Source: Rickettsiales bacterium
Lineage (GTDB): Bacteria > Pseudomonadota > Alphaproteobacteria > Rickettsiales > UBA1997
DNA: 41,869 nt
Reading direction: 5' to 3'
Assembly: GCA_020054685.1 (NCBI GenBank)
Contig: JAHXBS010000021.1
Coordinates: 16,208 to 58,076 of the forward strand
How positions within the stretch are numbered: the stretch's first letter is position 1; each line of letters begins with the position of its first letter. The notes beneath the pieces were generated by a model. It had not been told where the DNA came from. It saw only the letters and a program-made list of their open reading frames with translations, and did no database searches. Positions 1-9,775 of this stretch are shown piece by piece. A program made the translations under genes and the position numbers.

Positions 1-2
1 CA

Positions 3-1154
3 ATATTATTAAGCGCTAAAAAAAAGGGAGCTCAAATTATATGCGATATTGAGCTATTTTTTTCTTTAAATAACAAGCAAAATTATATTGCTATTACAGG
101 AACTAATGGCAAATCAACATGTAGCGCACTAACTTATCACATATTAAATGAACTTAATATAAATTGCCAAATAGGTGGCAATATTGGTATACCAATATTT
201 GATTTAACACAAGATAAAAACCAAAATATTAACTACATATTAGAAATATCATCCTATCAACTTGATTTAATTGCTAATTGTAAATTTAATATTGCCGCAA
301 TTACAAATATCGATTTTGACCATATAGAAAGATATAAAAATATTGAAAATTATACAAAATCCAAAAAACAAATTTTTAATCATCAAGCAAGTAATGATTA
401 TGCAATTTTCAACATAGATAACAAAATATCTAATAATCTTTATCAAGATTTTATAAATAAAAATAATCAAAATATATTAGCTATATCAAATAATAAAGTT
501 ACAAATGATGCAATTTCATTAGTAAATAATAATATTCATGTTAAATATAAGTCACATGACCTATCTTTTGCAATAAACTCAAAATATCTTATAGGTAAGC
601 ATAATACAGAAAATATATTATTATCATTTTCAGTTGTTTTTTGCTACTTATTACAACAAAATATAGCAATTAATATTGCTATGCCAAAAATAATAACAGC
701 AATTAATAATTTTAAAGGGCTAAAACATAGGCTTGAATATATTGGTAATATTAATAATATAAAATTTTATAATGATAGCAAAGCTACCAATGCCCAATCA
801 ACTAAATGTGCCTTAGAATCGCTTGATAATATCTACTGGATTGTTGGCGGCAAAGAAAAAGGCGATGATCTATTATTGCTAAAGCCATTTTTTCATAAGG
901 TTAAAAAAGCTTATTTAATAGGAAGTTCTGCAAATAAATTCTCTAGCATTTTTAAGCAAAATGGTGTAAAATATATATTATGCAATATTTTAGAAACTGC
1001 TACAAAAAAAGCACTATTTGATGCAAAAAATGATAGCTTATCACAAAATACCATTTTACTATCTCCAGCATGCGCTTCTTTTGATCAGTGGCAAAATTTT
1101 GAGCAGCGAGGAAATGCTTTTTGTAAAATATTTAATGATTTATCAAAAAATTAA
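3..1154 (+). CDS. murD: UDP-N-acetylmuramoylalanine--D-glutamate ligase, 5'-truncated by window edge
   Basis: MurD adds D-glutamate to UDP-MurNAc-L-Ala in the cytoplasmic stage of peptidoglycan synthesis. The frame is open from position 3, so the true start lies before the window. About 383 C-terminal residues are present of roughly 450 usual for the family. Visible landmarks in order are a KKKGAQIICDIELF stretch, the ATP-binding loop ITGTNGKST, EISSYQLD, the Mur-ligase signature HRLEYIG...NDSKATNAQST, and a C-terminal SPACASFDQWQNFEQRG block. These fit MurD better than MurC, MurE or MurF. The ATG at 681 is an internal methionine, not the start. The next gene's only sensible start overlaps this stop region by 20 bp, so the two are probably co-transcribed. 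In many bacteria ftsW and murG follow murD; here they do not. Confidence 0.95.
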   Translation: MLLSAKKKGAQIICDIELFFSLNNKQNYIAITGTNGKSTCSALTYHILNELNINCQIGGNIGIPIFDLTQDKNQNINYILEISSYQLDLIANCKFNIAAITNIDFDHIERYKNIENYTKSKKQIFNHQASNDYAIFNIDNKISNNLYQDFINKNNQNILAISNNKVTNDAISLVNNNIHVKYKSHDLSFAINSKYLIGKHNTENILLSFSVVFCYLLQQNIAINIAMPKIITAINNFKGLKHRLEYIGNINNIKFYNDSKATNAQSTKCALESLDNIYWIVGGKEKGDDLLLLKPFFHKVKKAYLIGSSANKFSSIFKQNGVKYILCNILETATKKALFDAKNDSLSQNTILLSPACASFDQWQNFEQRGNAFCKIFNDLSKN

Positions 1155-2439
1155 ATATAATTATTTTTTTTACACACAGTTAAAAATCTTAACAAACAAT
1201 CTTGCCTATAAATATATTCTACCTTTTTTTAGAATTATACCTCTAATATTAATAATAAATATCGCATTAAATAACCCATTAAATGCTGCCACTACCACTA
1301 ATTGTAAAGATATAGATAGCCCAATACATGGAGAAAATTGTTTATTTAGCATTAATAATAAAATACTACCATTATGTAATAGCTATAGAGGTGCTAATGT
1401 CAATCCTAGCAATATATTAGCCGGATCTAAAATAGATCCAAGAGTCAATTGCATGAATTTATCCGATCTTCCATTATGCAATAATAAAGACTTTGGATCT
1501 GATGATGTTGGTAAAAAATGTGTTAGAATCTGCTCAGAGATTCCTGAGCCTGATAAGAAAAATGGTAAAATAAGAGGTGTTCATTATGCGGTTCATGATA
1601 AGGATTGCGTTCGATTATGCTCGCAAACAGAGTCACAATTCACATTAAGTAAAGACCCTAATGATGGCTATTGCAAAGCGGTACCATTTTGTCATCAGCA
1701 GGAAGATCCCAAATCCAATGATGGTAGCTGCCTTAATTTATCTTGTATAAATTTATCTAAGGAAGAATTAAATAATGAAAAATTCGCAACATATGACAAA
1801 AGAAGTTTTTGTGATGGAGCTAAAAATAAATGCTATGAATTCTTAGAAGAGCAACTTCCTTATCTCTATGCAAGAAGAGAAAATAATAGAATGTGCCTAC
1901 TTCATGAATGTCCACCCTCTTCTATAATATGCGGTAAAGGTTTTAATAATATAGATGAAGAGGCAATAATTACCAGTAAGGGTAGTCAGTTTAAATCAAA
2001 ATATAAAGAGCATATTCTTAAGAAAAGTGAATTTTACGAAATATGCCTACCAAATATATCATGCCTACCATATCAATTAACACAGCATAGATGTAGCAAA
2101 AGTGACTCGGACTACACTCCTGACTCCTTATGTAAAATTAAAGATATTGCTACAACTTCTTACTCAAATAAATGTAATAATGAAAATAAATGTCTTAAAG
2201 CCTCAAGAGATTGTTATACTAATGTAAATTACAATCCTGATGAATGTGAACTTTCTTGCAATGACTCAATACCTCATGAAGAATGCCAATTTTATCCTCA
2301 ATGCGATATAGAAAGTGAAGATGATGATACAAAATTTTGTAATGGATTTGAAAAAATGCAATTATCAACATCAACTTCGACTAGTAATCAACAAGATGAA
2401 GAAAGCTCCACTGAAGACAAATATGATTCATGGTTTTAG
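1135..2439 (+). CDS. secreted cysteine-rich protein, N-terminal part (ends at in-frame TAG)
   Basis: I do not recognise this protein. The frame runs back into murD, but only ATG codons at 1114 and 1135 are plausible starts, and no ATG, GTG or TTG lies between 1135 and the hydrophobic segment. The ATG at 1135 gives 434 residues. The N-terminus has a basic region, then a hydrophobic stretch around ILPFFRIIPLILIINIAL, then a likely signal peptidase site near NPLNA/ATTTNC. The exported part carries about 30 cysteines in roughly 390 residues, with recurring small patterns such as LPLCN (twice), CVRICS and CVRLCS. This suggests a disulfide-rich extracytoplasmic protein. It ends in an acidic Ser/Thr linker at TAG 2437-2439. 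The same frame reopens at once and runs to 7500, so this is probably the 5' part of one interrupted gene. Confidence 0.72.
   Translation: MIYQKIKYNYFFYTQLKILTNNLAYKYILPFFRIIPLILIINIALNNPLNAATTTNCKDIDSPIHGENCLFSINNKILPLCNSYRGANVNPSNILAGSKIDPRVNCMNLSDLPLCNNKDFGSDDVGKKCVRICSEIPEPDKKNGKIRGVHYAVHDKDCVRLCSQTESQFTLSKDPNDGYCKAVPFCHQQEDPKSNDGSCLNLSCINLSKEELNNEKFATYDKRSFCDGAKNKCYEFLEEQLPYLYARRENNRMCLLHECPPSSIICGKGFNNIDEEAIITSKGSQFKSKYKEHILKKSEFYEICLPNISCLPYQLTQHRCSKSDSDYTPDSLCKIKDIATTSYSNKCNNENKCLKASRDCYTNVNYNPDECELSCNDSIPHEECQFYPQCDIESEDDDTKFCNGFEKMQLSTSTSTSNQQDEESSTEDKYDSWF
2437..2439 (+). other. in-frame amber codon splitting one long reading frame
   Basis: The frame starting at 1135 meets TAG here, directly after codons for Trp-Phe. 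Reading on in the same frame gives Leu-Pro-Lys-Pro-His-Glu and stays open to 7500. A single C-to-T change (CAG to TAG) would account for it. TAG is an ordinary stop elsewhere in the window (ends of priA, msrBA, selO, thiC, pntB), so codon reassignment is not supported. Recent mutation, sequence error or stop readthrough remain possible. Confidence 0.8.
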
Positions 2440-2478
2440 CTGCCAAAACCTCATGAAAAATCTTACAAAAATAATACA

Positions 2479-5400
2479 GTGCCACCAGTAACAGACTATG
2501 GTAGCTATATTAATCAATATAGACTAATGAAGCATGATCAAAAAGATTCTGATCCAGATCAAATTCATAACATATGCTATGAAAAGCAAGATCTTAAAGA
2601 TAATAATTGGGGTGATACATCGCAGCCTTTTAATTTATATTGGCACGCATATTGGATTAAAGGCAAAGCAAGAGTTCCTGGCAAATGTACAACCAGTTCC
2701 TCAAAGATGCATGGCTTTAGAGGAAATGGCTATACTTATCTTTGTGGTACTGGTCATTTATATGGTAAAGCTAGTAATCAAACTGCATATTTTAAAGGAT
2801 ATGTCAAGCCATATTTTAGCGATAATCTAGATGAAGAAGAATATTATACTGAAGTGTGCGTAAGATATAATAATTCTATGATACCTCTTAGAAGTTGCGG
2901 TAAAAGAGAATGTGGTATCACTTATCTATTTAATTCATTTGCTGGAAATGTTTGCGGCTCAGATGTTTGCAAAACCTTAAAAATAAAAAGAGGAGCAAAA
3001 GAAGAAAAAAAATGTCACATATCTCAGAGCAATGAAGATGATCTTTTTTACAGCTGGAAACATCGGGAAGAAGGCTATGAATGTGCTAAAGATATAGATA
3101 ATGATGTTAGAATTAGAACTGTAAAATATGGAAATTACATTTGCGCCTTCCTAGATCATAAAGGTCAATTAGCTTACACAAATAAAAATAGATTTTCTCC
3201 TTTCAGAACCACAGGAAACTTTTTTAAAGCTATAGATAATAAATTAAGTCAAAAATTCTGCATGTCTGGAGAATTAAATTCCAGTAAAGATGGATGCATT
3301 AACACTGTTCCCGGCAATCAAAGTAAAGGCTTGGCTGATGTTTGGAGAAATTTTCTACAAGTTCAATTTATCGAAGAAGATTTTTATCAAAAAAATATTA
3401 ATAAATTACGTAAAAAATCGCTATGTGTTCCTATTGAACTTAGAACCGATCCACCAAGAGCGCCTTCAATTGCAACACGTGAAAATGCGCCTAGACTTTT
3501 TTTACCCACTATTAGCATAACAAAAATATTTAACCAAATAGGAGGAAGTGAAATAAGACAAAATCAAGCTACTGATTTCTTTAAGCCTTCAATTGAAGTA
3601 ACAATGAAGAGTTCTAATGATCAAATTTCAAAAATACTCAGCCTTGACATAAATCAAGATATTATAGACACAACTTTAAAAGTTGATTTTATGGATCGAG
3701 ATTATGAAGAATTAATAAAAATTAAAAAAGTAATTAACTATATCAATAAACAACCTCAATTATGCCTTTATAAAACTAAAATAGAAGATAGTAAATCAAA
3801 AGATATAAAAATAAAATGTATTAATAGAAAATATCCAGAAATTAAAAAAACAAAATATGATAATCCGCAAATTATTGAAATGCCAATCATAGAAGCGAAT
3901 ATTCAGTCTGGATTTAACCCAGGAAAAATTGAAACATATGAAAATTTCAAAATGAATTTTCAGCTGCAATCTCTTCATAATAATCAAAGAACTAATCAAG
4001 TTCAATTAGGATTACCTAAAAATATTCTTAGCCTCAACTCTTCTTGCGCCACTATTGAGGGTGTAAAATTCTGCGCCAAGAGAGAAGAATGTAGTCAATT
4101 TGAGCTCGAATATATCCAAAATGAATTTACGATACATGATAAAAAATTAGAAAATGAACCCATAGATAAGGAATATGACATCAGACAAAGTTTTATCGCT
4201 AATCTGCAAATTAAATGCGATAGAAAAAAGGGTATTATTAAAGATGTCAATACTCAAAATATTATAACAAGTGAATATACTAGAAATCATGCCTATGGCT
4301 GGTTTAATGAAGTATGTATTGCTACTGGCTATGAAAATAAATTAAAATTAGTAATATCTCGTAAATTAGATGATGGTATCACAGGGAAATGTATTATAGA
4401 CGACACAATCTCAGATCCAAATTTATGCTTTGAGGGTGGCAACCCTATGAAAGGCTGCTATTGCAAGGAATATACAATGCAAGATATTGACGACAACACA
4501 AAAATTATCAGAAAACAAACATACAGAGAGGCAGGATTATGTATTGATATACCTAAAATTAATAGATGTGGTCCAATAAGATTTACCGATAGAGCTTATA
4601 ATGAGGATGATCAATATTACACATATAGCTCTCTTAATAAATATCGAGATAGCAATACTATAGATGGATATAGTAACGAAATAGGAGTTAACTCATTTCA
4701 TCAAAAAAGAACATCAGGAATTAATACAGATGGTATTATAAATAGAGCTGATTTTCCAGTCTCTTATGGTGGCATGACCCAAGTTAGCGGTTCATGTAAT
4801 GGTTTTTGGAAAGAGCAGGCTGTTAGTCCAAAAGCTGATTGCGAATTAAATATTGGAAGCTCATCTGGCGATTACTATAATTTTACCGACCAATGCATCA
4901 GATATAGCTGCCCAGCTATAAACCCAGGAGAGCCTGATGAAAAAGATGATTATATTTTAGATCGATATTTCACATTAGGCGATAATAATAGTGAAGAAAA
5001 AGGAAGAAGATATGGTTTTGCTTATTGGCCTTCCTTAGAAAAAAATATCTTAAGTGATTTTCCAGAATCTAATAATGCATCATCATGTATAACTGGCTTT
5101 ATGGCTCAAAATGCTAATTATATTTCAACTAATAAAGCTATAATAGATCCTAATAATCCAGATAATTTTGATCAATTAGCCGATTTATCAAATTATAGCG
5201 AATTAGCAGGCTATCAAACAAAAAATATGGATAAGAAAGATCAAATGAAAGAAAAAGGCAATTTTGCCACAGATGAGATATTTGACGAACCTTCATTATC
5301 AATGCCTACTCTTGATTGCAATCAAAGAGGTAGTTATTTCTTAGATTCTTTACAAAATAAATGTAGCAGAGTTAAATGCTTTATTAAAGATCCTCCTGAG

Positions 5401-7500
5401 CTACTTGGCTTAGATATACAAGACATTGAAAATTCATTTAGAATTTGGGTTCAAAATGGTGGCGCATTATTCACACCAGCAAGAATTAATTCTAACATTA
5501 ATGATGAGGACCCAAATCAAAATGATGAAACAAATGTGCAAATTAAAAATGTTGCTGAAATATCAGATCAAGGCCATGAAAATAATGTATTTATTGACGA
5601 AAATAATAATCATTACGCCCTAGCATCAAGAAGCTCTTCAAGAATTCAAGATTTATCTATAATTACTGGTGAATGCTCTAATGATAAGGGCTTCTTCCAG
5701 ATAGGAAGTGTTGCACCATATAGAACATGCGATCATCTTGGTAATTTATCAGAAGTTAAAAATAAATGCGCCACTAGATGCAATCAAGTTGTAGAAAATC
5801 CTCGAGATATCAGACAACTTAAAACAGACGAATCTCATAGCAATGCTCTTTGGGATGAAACAGATGCAGTAGATGATCCAGAATTAGTTATTTCATCTAG
5901 ATGTAAGTCAGGTCATATAAAATATCCATATCCACCAATGAGAAATGATATGGGAGAATATTATAAATTTAGATATTCGCCATCAACAACAATAAATAAT
6001 TTAATTGAAAACACTGACGTAACTAATGAAATAATGCCATTTAATGTAAAGGACGATACAAGAACAATAAATAACACTCCTATTAGAAATTGCAAACCAA
6101 TTAAAATTGCAGGAACCAATAATCAAGCCACTATTTGGACTAGGCCAGATAGTGATTGCATTAATAGCTGCCCTGGATTTGAGCAAGATCCAAGGCAGAA
6201 TGTTGGATTAACTCTTCATCCATATTCAACTAACTCAAATCAGCAAATTTTCAATAGTACTGTGAAAGAATTATTTGGTAATAATATTATTGCAATTAAA
6301 TGGAGTAAAACCAATTTAGGCCAATGGCAACATATTCAAGGCTCTGGTCCTTTAGATACTAGCAGACAAGCTAACTTGGATAATCAAAGTGCACAAAATT
6401 ATACCCCTTCATCATCTCTATCATATTCTATTAGCAGAAGATGTGGAGAAAATGGTAAATGGGAGGATCCTATTATAAATTGCGTTGCCAAAGGATTTGA
6501 TGATAAAGATAAAATTGATGGAACTAATGCTATATATTCTGCCCCTTCTGGAAGCTCAGGAAGACTTCCAGCTGGTCAAACAATATCCACAGGAAATTGC
6601 ATTGCCAATTTTTATAGATCAGGCGCTACCAACTTTAATAGCCCCAATAAAGATAAATCAACTATACCTATTACATGCACCGCAAACCAAAATGGCTATA
6701 TTGACAAATATTATTTTAACAAAGGTAGTGGAGAATATTGTGTAGCAAAATGCAGAGGACCAGGTAAAAACTACCCTACAGGAGCGGGATCAACTACAGG
6801 ACAAATTGACTATAGTAATAATTTTTACACTGAAAATGAGGTAATTGACCTTGCCTGCCATAATAATTATGGTAATAAACATGGCACATCTACAAGTAGC
6901 ATAGCCAAAGATGTTTATTACAGATGTGGTAAACCAGAAAAAATACCCAAAGGAAATCTTTTCTCTTTTTTTCCAAAAGAGCTAGTTGATTACAATATCG
7001 ATAGATCAACTAGAGTACCATATATCATTTGCCAAAATAATGGTTTATGGTCTGGCGTTAAAGAAGATTGCACTAAATGTCGTGATTGCACAATAGGTAG
7101 CGAACTTAGTAAAAAACATCCAGGGGGATTTACGTTTTACGCCTATCACTATTTTAACGCCAATAATTTACATTCAGATTGCGCAAGAGTTAATAGTGAA
7201 AGACGATATCCTTCCGATAGATCATATTCTCTTAATTTAGGAGATGGCAATTCGGCGACAGTTTCAAGTGGTAGCTCTGGTGGCCCAGTATGCAGATATA
7301 TAACCATAAAGGATCGTCCTTCACTTGGAAAACAAGACTATAATAGTATGAGCTTTTGGTATTCTTGTGTCGATGGAGACTTAAGGCATGATTTTATTAA
7401 TGATAAGGTTGGTCAAAATGATGCCTGTGATGGTGATAATTGGGATTGGTCTGAGGAGCATGAACAATGTCATTCTGGAGCAGAGTGGTTGCCAAATTAA
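2479..7500 (+). CDS. giant cysteine-rich extracytoplasmic protein, C-terminal part
   Basis: Function is not recognised. The frame is open from 2440, right after the TAG. The first possible starts are GTG 2479 and ATG 2527, and neither has a clear ribosome binding site or signal peptide. From 2479 it is 1673 residues; joined to the upstream part the product would be about 2120. It has dozens of cysteines and no evident membrane span, so it should be exported to fold, which is hard to explain unless it is read with the upstream signal peptide. Towards the C-terminus it repeats a pattern of Cys, a few residues, Asn-Gly-x-Trp, then Cys (RRCGENGKWEDPIINC; YIICQNNGLWSGVKEDC), reminiscent of the end of complement-control (sushi) modules. 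The middle (about 3500-4020) is cysteine-poor. purE follows 21 bp after the stop. Confidence 0.72.
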   Translation: MPPVTDYGSYINQYRLMKHDQKDSDPDQIHNICYEKQDLKDNNWGDTSQPFNLYWHAYWIKGKARVPGKCTTSSSKMHGFRGNGYTYLCGTGHLYGKASNQTAYFKGYVKPYFSDNLDEEEYYTEVCVRYNNSMIPLRSCGKRECGITYLFNSFAGNVCGSDVCKTLKIKRGAKEEKKCHISQSNEDDLFYSWKHREEGYECAKDIDNDVRIRTVKYGNYICAFLDHKGQLAYTNKNRFSPFRTTGNFFKAIDNKLSQKFCMSGELNSSKDGCINTVPGNQSKGLADVWRNFLQVQFIEEDFYQKNINKLRKKSLCVPIELRTDPPRAPSIATRENAPRLFLPTISITKIFNQIGGSEIRQNQATDFFKPSIEVTMKSSNDQISKILSLDINQDIIDTTLKVDFMDRDYEELIKIKKVINYINKQPQLCLYKTKIEDSKSKDIKIKCINRKYPEIKKTKYDNPQIIEMPIIEANIQSGFNPGKIETYENFKMNFQLQSLHNNQRTNQVQLGLPKNILSLNSSCATIEGVKFCAKREECSQFELEYIQNEFTIHDKKLENEPIDKEYDIRQSFIANLQIKCDRKKGIIKDVNTQNIITSEYTRNHAYGWFNEVCIATGYENKLKLVISRKLDDGITGKCIIDDTISDPNLCFEGGNPMKGCYCKEYTMQDIDDNTKIIRKQTYREAGLCIDIPKINRCGPIRFTDRAYNEDDQYYTYSSLNKYRDSNTIDGYSNEIGVNSFHQKRTSGINTDGIINRADFPVSYGGMTQVSGSCNGFWKEQAVSPKADCELNIGSSSGDYYNFTDQCIRYSCPAINPGEPDEKDDYILDRYFTLGDNNSEEKGRRYGFAYWPSLEKNILSDFPESNNASSCITGFMAQNANYISTNKAIIDPNNPDNFDQLADLSNYSELAGYQTKNMDKKDQMKEKGNFATDEIFDEPSLSMPTLDCNQRGSYFLDSLQNKCSRVKCFIKDPPELLGLDIQDIENSFRIWVQNGGALFTPARINSNINDEDPNQNDETNVQIKNVAEISDQGHENNVFIDENNNHYALASRSSSRIQDLSIITGECSNDKGFFQIGSVAPYRTCDHLGNLSEVKNKCATRCNQVVENPRDIRQLKTDESHSNALWDETDAVDDPELVISSRCKSGHIKYPYPPMRNDMGEYYKFRYSPSTTINNLIENTDVTNEIMPFNVKDDTRTINNTPIRNCKPIKIAGTNNQATIWTRPDSDCINSCPGFEQDPRQNVGLTLHPYSTNSNQQIFNSTVKELFGNNIIAIKWSKTNLGQWQHIQGSGPLDTSRQANLDNQSAQNYTPSSSLSYSISRRCGENGKWEDPIINCVAKGFDDKDKIDGTNAIYSAPSGSSGRLPAGQTISTGNCIANFYRSGATNFNSPNKDKSTIPITCTANQNGYIDKYYFNKGSGEYCVAKCRGPGKNYPTGAGSTTGQIDYSNNFYTENEVIDLACHNNYGNKHGTSTSSIAKDVYYRCGKPEKIPKGNLFSFFPKELVDYNIDRSTRVPYIICQNNGLWSGVKEDCTKCRDCTIGSELSKKHPGGFTFYAYHYFNANNLHSDCARVNSERRYPSDRSYSLNLGDGNSATVSSGSSGGPVCRYITIKDRPSLGKQDYNSMSFWYSCVDGDLRHDFINDKVGQNDACDGDNWDWSEEHEQCHSGAEWLPN

Positions 7501-7521
7501 CAAAAATTATTTTATCAAAAA

Positions 7522-7995
7522 ATGACAATATCAATAATAATGGGGTCTAAATCAGATCTTGAAATAATGCAAAAATCAGGTGAAATGCTTGATCAATTTG
7601 GAGTTAAATATGAAATAAAGATTGTTTCTGCTCATCGTACTCCTGATAGGCTTTATAAATTTTGTCAAAATGCTAAAGAAAATGGCACTAAAATTATCAT
7701 TGCTGGCGCTGGAGGTGCTGCGCATCTTCCTGGCATGGCGGCAGCAATTACGGATCTTCCAGTTTTAGGGGTACCAACTAAGAGCAAGGCTCTTGATGGC
7801 ATAGACTCCTTATTATCCATTGCTCAAATGCCTGCTGGCATTCCTGTTGCCACTCTTGCTATTGGTGAGGCTGGCGCTAAAAATGCTGCTTTAATGGCAA
7901 TAGCAATTTTAGCATTAAATGACAATAATTTAGCGCAAAAACTTCAAGATTTTCGCCAAAAACAAACAGAATCAGTGCCTTTTGATATTAAATAA
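7522..7995 (+). CDS. purE: N5-carboxyaminoimidazole ribonucleotide mutase
   Basis: PurE converts N5-CAIR to CAIR in de novo purine synthesis in the cytoplasm. The 157-residue product is the normal size for class I PurE. It shows the N-terminal [12 protein letters not shown] nucleotide-binding motif, the SAHRTPDRL motif with the active-site histidine near residue 38, the [11 protein letters not shown] loop, and the [19 protein letters not shown] block. The ATG is preceded by a 21-bp gap from the giant cysteine-rich gene. Its TAA shares one base with the ATG of the next gene (TAATG), which suggests translational coupling. purK, the usual partner, is not in the window. Purine synthesis argues against a Rickettsia proper, which lacks it. 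Confidence 0.96.
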   Translation: MTISIIMGSKSDLEIMQKSGEMLDQFGVKYEIKIVSAHRTPDRLYKFCQNAKENGTKIIIAGAGGAAHLPGMAAAITDLPVLGVPTKSKALDGIDSLLSIAQMPAGIPVATLAIGEAGAKNAALMAIAILALNDNNLAQKLQDFRQKQTESVPFDIK

Positions 7996-9008
7996 TGCTA
8001 AATTATCAATATTATTTAAGCACAAAATTAATATTATTATTATTTTTAATTTTCTATCCTCATCTATTAATGGCTAGCAATAAATATGACACTTCCAAAT
8101 TAAGTGATTTACAAAAATATGTAACTCTAGAAAATGGCACTGAACAACCATTTAATAATAAATATTGGAATAATAAAGAAGAAGGCATATATGTTGATAT
8201 AATCTCCATGGAAGTTTTATTTTCATCTAAAGATAAATTCGACTCAAATAGCGGTTGGCCAAGCTTTACCAAACCTATTAACAATAAGGTGATCACAGCC
8301 CTAAAAGATAATTCACATAATACGACTCGAATAGAAGTAAGATCTGCCAAATCAGATGCTCATTTAGGTCATGTTTTTAATGATGGACCAATTAGTGATG
8401 GAGGTTTAAGATATTGTATTAATTCTGCATCTCTAAAATTTATTCCAAAGGATAAGATGGCAGAAAGTGGCTACAAGCAATATCTATATTTATTTGACAA
8501 AAATAATAATCATATCAAACAAGCAATACTGGCTGGTGGCTGTTTTTGGGGTATGGAGCATTTATTTGCTGATCTTGAAGGTGTTATTGATGTTGTTAAT
8601 GGCTATAGTGGCGGAGATATTGCTAATCCAGGCTATAAAATTGTTTCATCTGGTATTTCAGGTCATGCTGAATCGATTAAAATTATCTATGATTCAACCA
8701 AAATATCATATGAAAATATTTTGCGATTTTTTTTACAAATTCACGACCCAACCCAATTAAATCGTCAGCAAAATGATATTGGCACTCAATATCGTTCAGC
8801 AATTTTTTACCAAGATCAACAACAAAAAGAAATTGCTCAAAATATTATAAAATTAGCTAATGATTCAGGCAAATTTCCTGGCAAAATTGTCACTGAAATT
8901 ACTAAATTTAAAGAATTTTACCAAGCAGAGCAATATCATCAAGATTATTTAGCTAAAAACCCTAATGGCTATAGCTGCCATAAAATAAGAGATAATTGGC
9001 AATTTTAG
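7995..9008 (+). CDS. msrBA: exported MsrB-MsrA fusion, peptide methionine sulfoxide reductase
   Basis: This bifunctional enzyme reduces both stereoisomers of methionine sulfoxide in proteins. Of 337 residues, about 1-27 form a signal peptide or anchor (hydrophobic [16 protein letters not shown]). MsrB follows at about 35-155, with SGWPSF and RYCINSASL, whose Cys141 is the expected catalytic residue. MsrA follows at about 176-337, with GGCFWGMEH (Cys183 catalytic), the GYSGG and GHAESI blocks, and [10 protein letters not shown]. The zinc-binding CxxC pairs of many MsrB proteins are not seen. The order B-A is the reverse of some fusions. The leader implies action in the periplasm or at the envelope, which fits the cysteine-rich exported proteins encoded nearby. 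The gene is coupled to purE by a one-base overlap. Confidence 0.93.
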   Translation: MLNYQYYLSTKLILLLFLIFYPHLLMASNKYDTSKLSDLQKYVTLENGTEQPFNNKYWNNKEEGIYVDIISMEVLFSSKDKFDSNSGWPSFTKPINNKVITALKDNSHNTTRIEVRSAKSDAHLGHVFNDGPISDGGLRYCINSASLKFIPKDKMAESGYKQYLYLFDKNNNHIKQAILAGGCFWGMEHLFADLEGVIDVVNGYSGGDIANPGYKIVSSGISGHAESIKIIYDSTKISYENILRFFLQIHDPTQLNRQQNDIGTQYRSAIFYQDQQQKEIAQNIIKLANDSGKFPGKIVTEITKFKEFYQAEQYHQDYLAKNPNGYSCHKIRDNWQF

Positions 9009-9775
9009 TATTTATTATTTTTTAATATCATTTGATCAGCTTGATCTTGGACTTTATTTAGCGCCTTTTCAACAATAATTTTTAAATCTTCAACCTGCTC
9101 ATTATTTGCTGATCTTTCAATATTATAGAGTTTTTTATCGCAAATATATGCTAATTTTGAAAATGGCAAAGGCATCTTAAATTTATCCCAACTATTAAAA
9201 ATCTTAAATTTTGAAGATGAATATGAAACAACCAAAATATCGGCACTACTAATTCTGGCAATATTAATGACTTCGCCATTAATTTTTTGACTAGGACCTC
9301 TAGGTCCATCTGGAGTAATGCCAATTGCTTGAGAATTTTTCAACCCCCAAAATATTTTTCTTATTGCGTCAATACCAATGCCACGAGATAATTTTCTGCC
9401 ATTTTGAGTTGATCCCAAAATTGAGATAAAATCAAAATTTTCCATAACTCGCCCTACTATTTTACCGTCTCCATGGCGCGAAGCCAGTGTCATAATTTTG
9501 TAATTTGGATATTTTTGACGTATTTTTCTGGCAAAATGAGGTATCATCATTAATCTATTATGCCAGAATAATATTAATAAAGGTTTATTTTGAGATGGAT
9601 TTTTAAGAGCAATATCAAAATTAGTAAATTCTTTTGAAGAGCTGTAATATATTAAATGAATATAAATAGTTATTATCCAAGATAACAGCCACTGTATAGA
9701 AGACGAATAAAAAAACCTTCTAATTATATTGATATATTTTTTAGACAATTTTTTGACCAGTTTTTTTCCAATCAT
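9005..9775 (-). CDS. DUF374-family lysophospholipid acyltransferase-like protein
   Basis: The 256-residue product belongs to the LPLAT superfamily, DUF374 branch, a group common in alphaproteobacteria and thought to acylate a membrane lipid or lipid A precursor. Visible motifs are a hydrophobic N-terminal segment (about 20-46), [10 protein letters not shown] with the histidine of the acyltransferase motif, [16 protein letters not shown], and [10 protein letters not shown]. The start at 9775 lies 35 bp inside the end of the transaldolase gene on the same strand, so the two are probably one transcript. The 3' end overlaps the convergent msrBA gene by 4 bp. The exact substrate cannot be read from the sequence. 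Confidence 0.88.
   Translation of the reverse strand: MIGKKLVKKLSKKYINIIRRFFYSSSIQWLLSWIITIYIHLIYYSSSKEFTNFDIALKNPSQNKPLLILFWHNRLMMIPHFARKIRQKYPNYKIMTLASRHGDGKIVGRVMENFDFISILGSTQNGRKLSRGIGIDAIRKIFWGLKNSQAIGITPDGPRGPSQKINGEVINIARISSADILVVSYSSSKFKIFNSWDKFKMPLPFSKLAYICDKKLYNIERSANNEQVEDLKIIVEKALNKVQDQADQMILKNNKY

Noticed and set aside
1018-1134. Upstream extension of the cysteine-rich ORF into murD
   Set aside because: It would overlap murD by 137 bp and add a stretch before the signal peptide; ATG 1135 gives a sensible leader.
2437-2439. TAG reassigned to an amino acid in this organism
   Set aside because: TAG ends priA, msrBA, selO, thiC, pntB and others at the expected protein lengths.
8060-8350. 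96-codon minus-strand ORF inside msrBA
   Set aside because: It lies opposite the conserved MsrB domain and has no features of its own.
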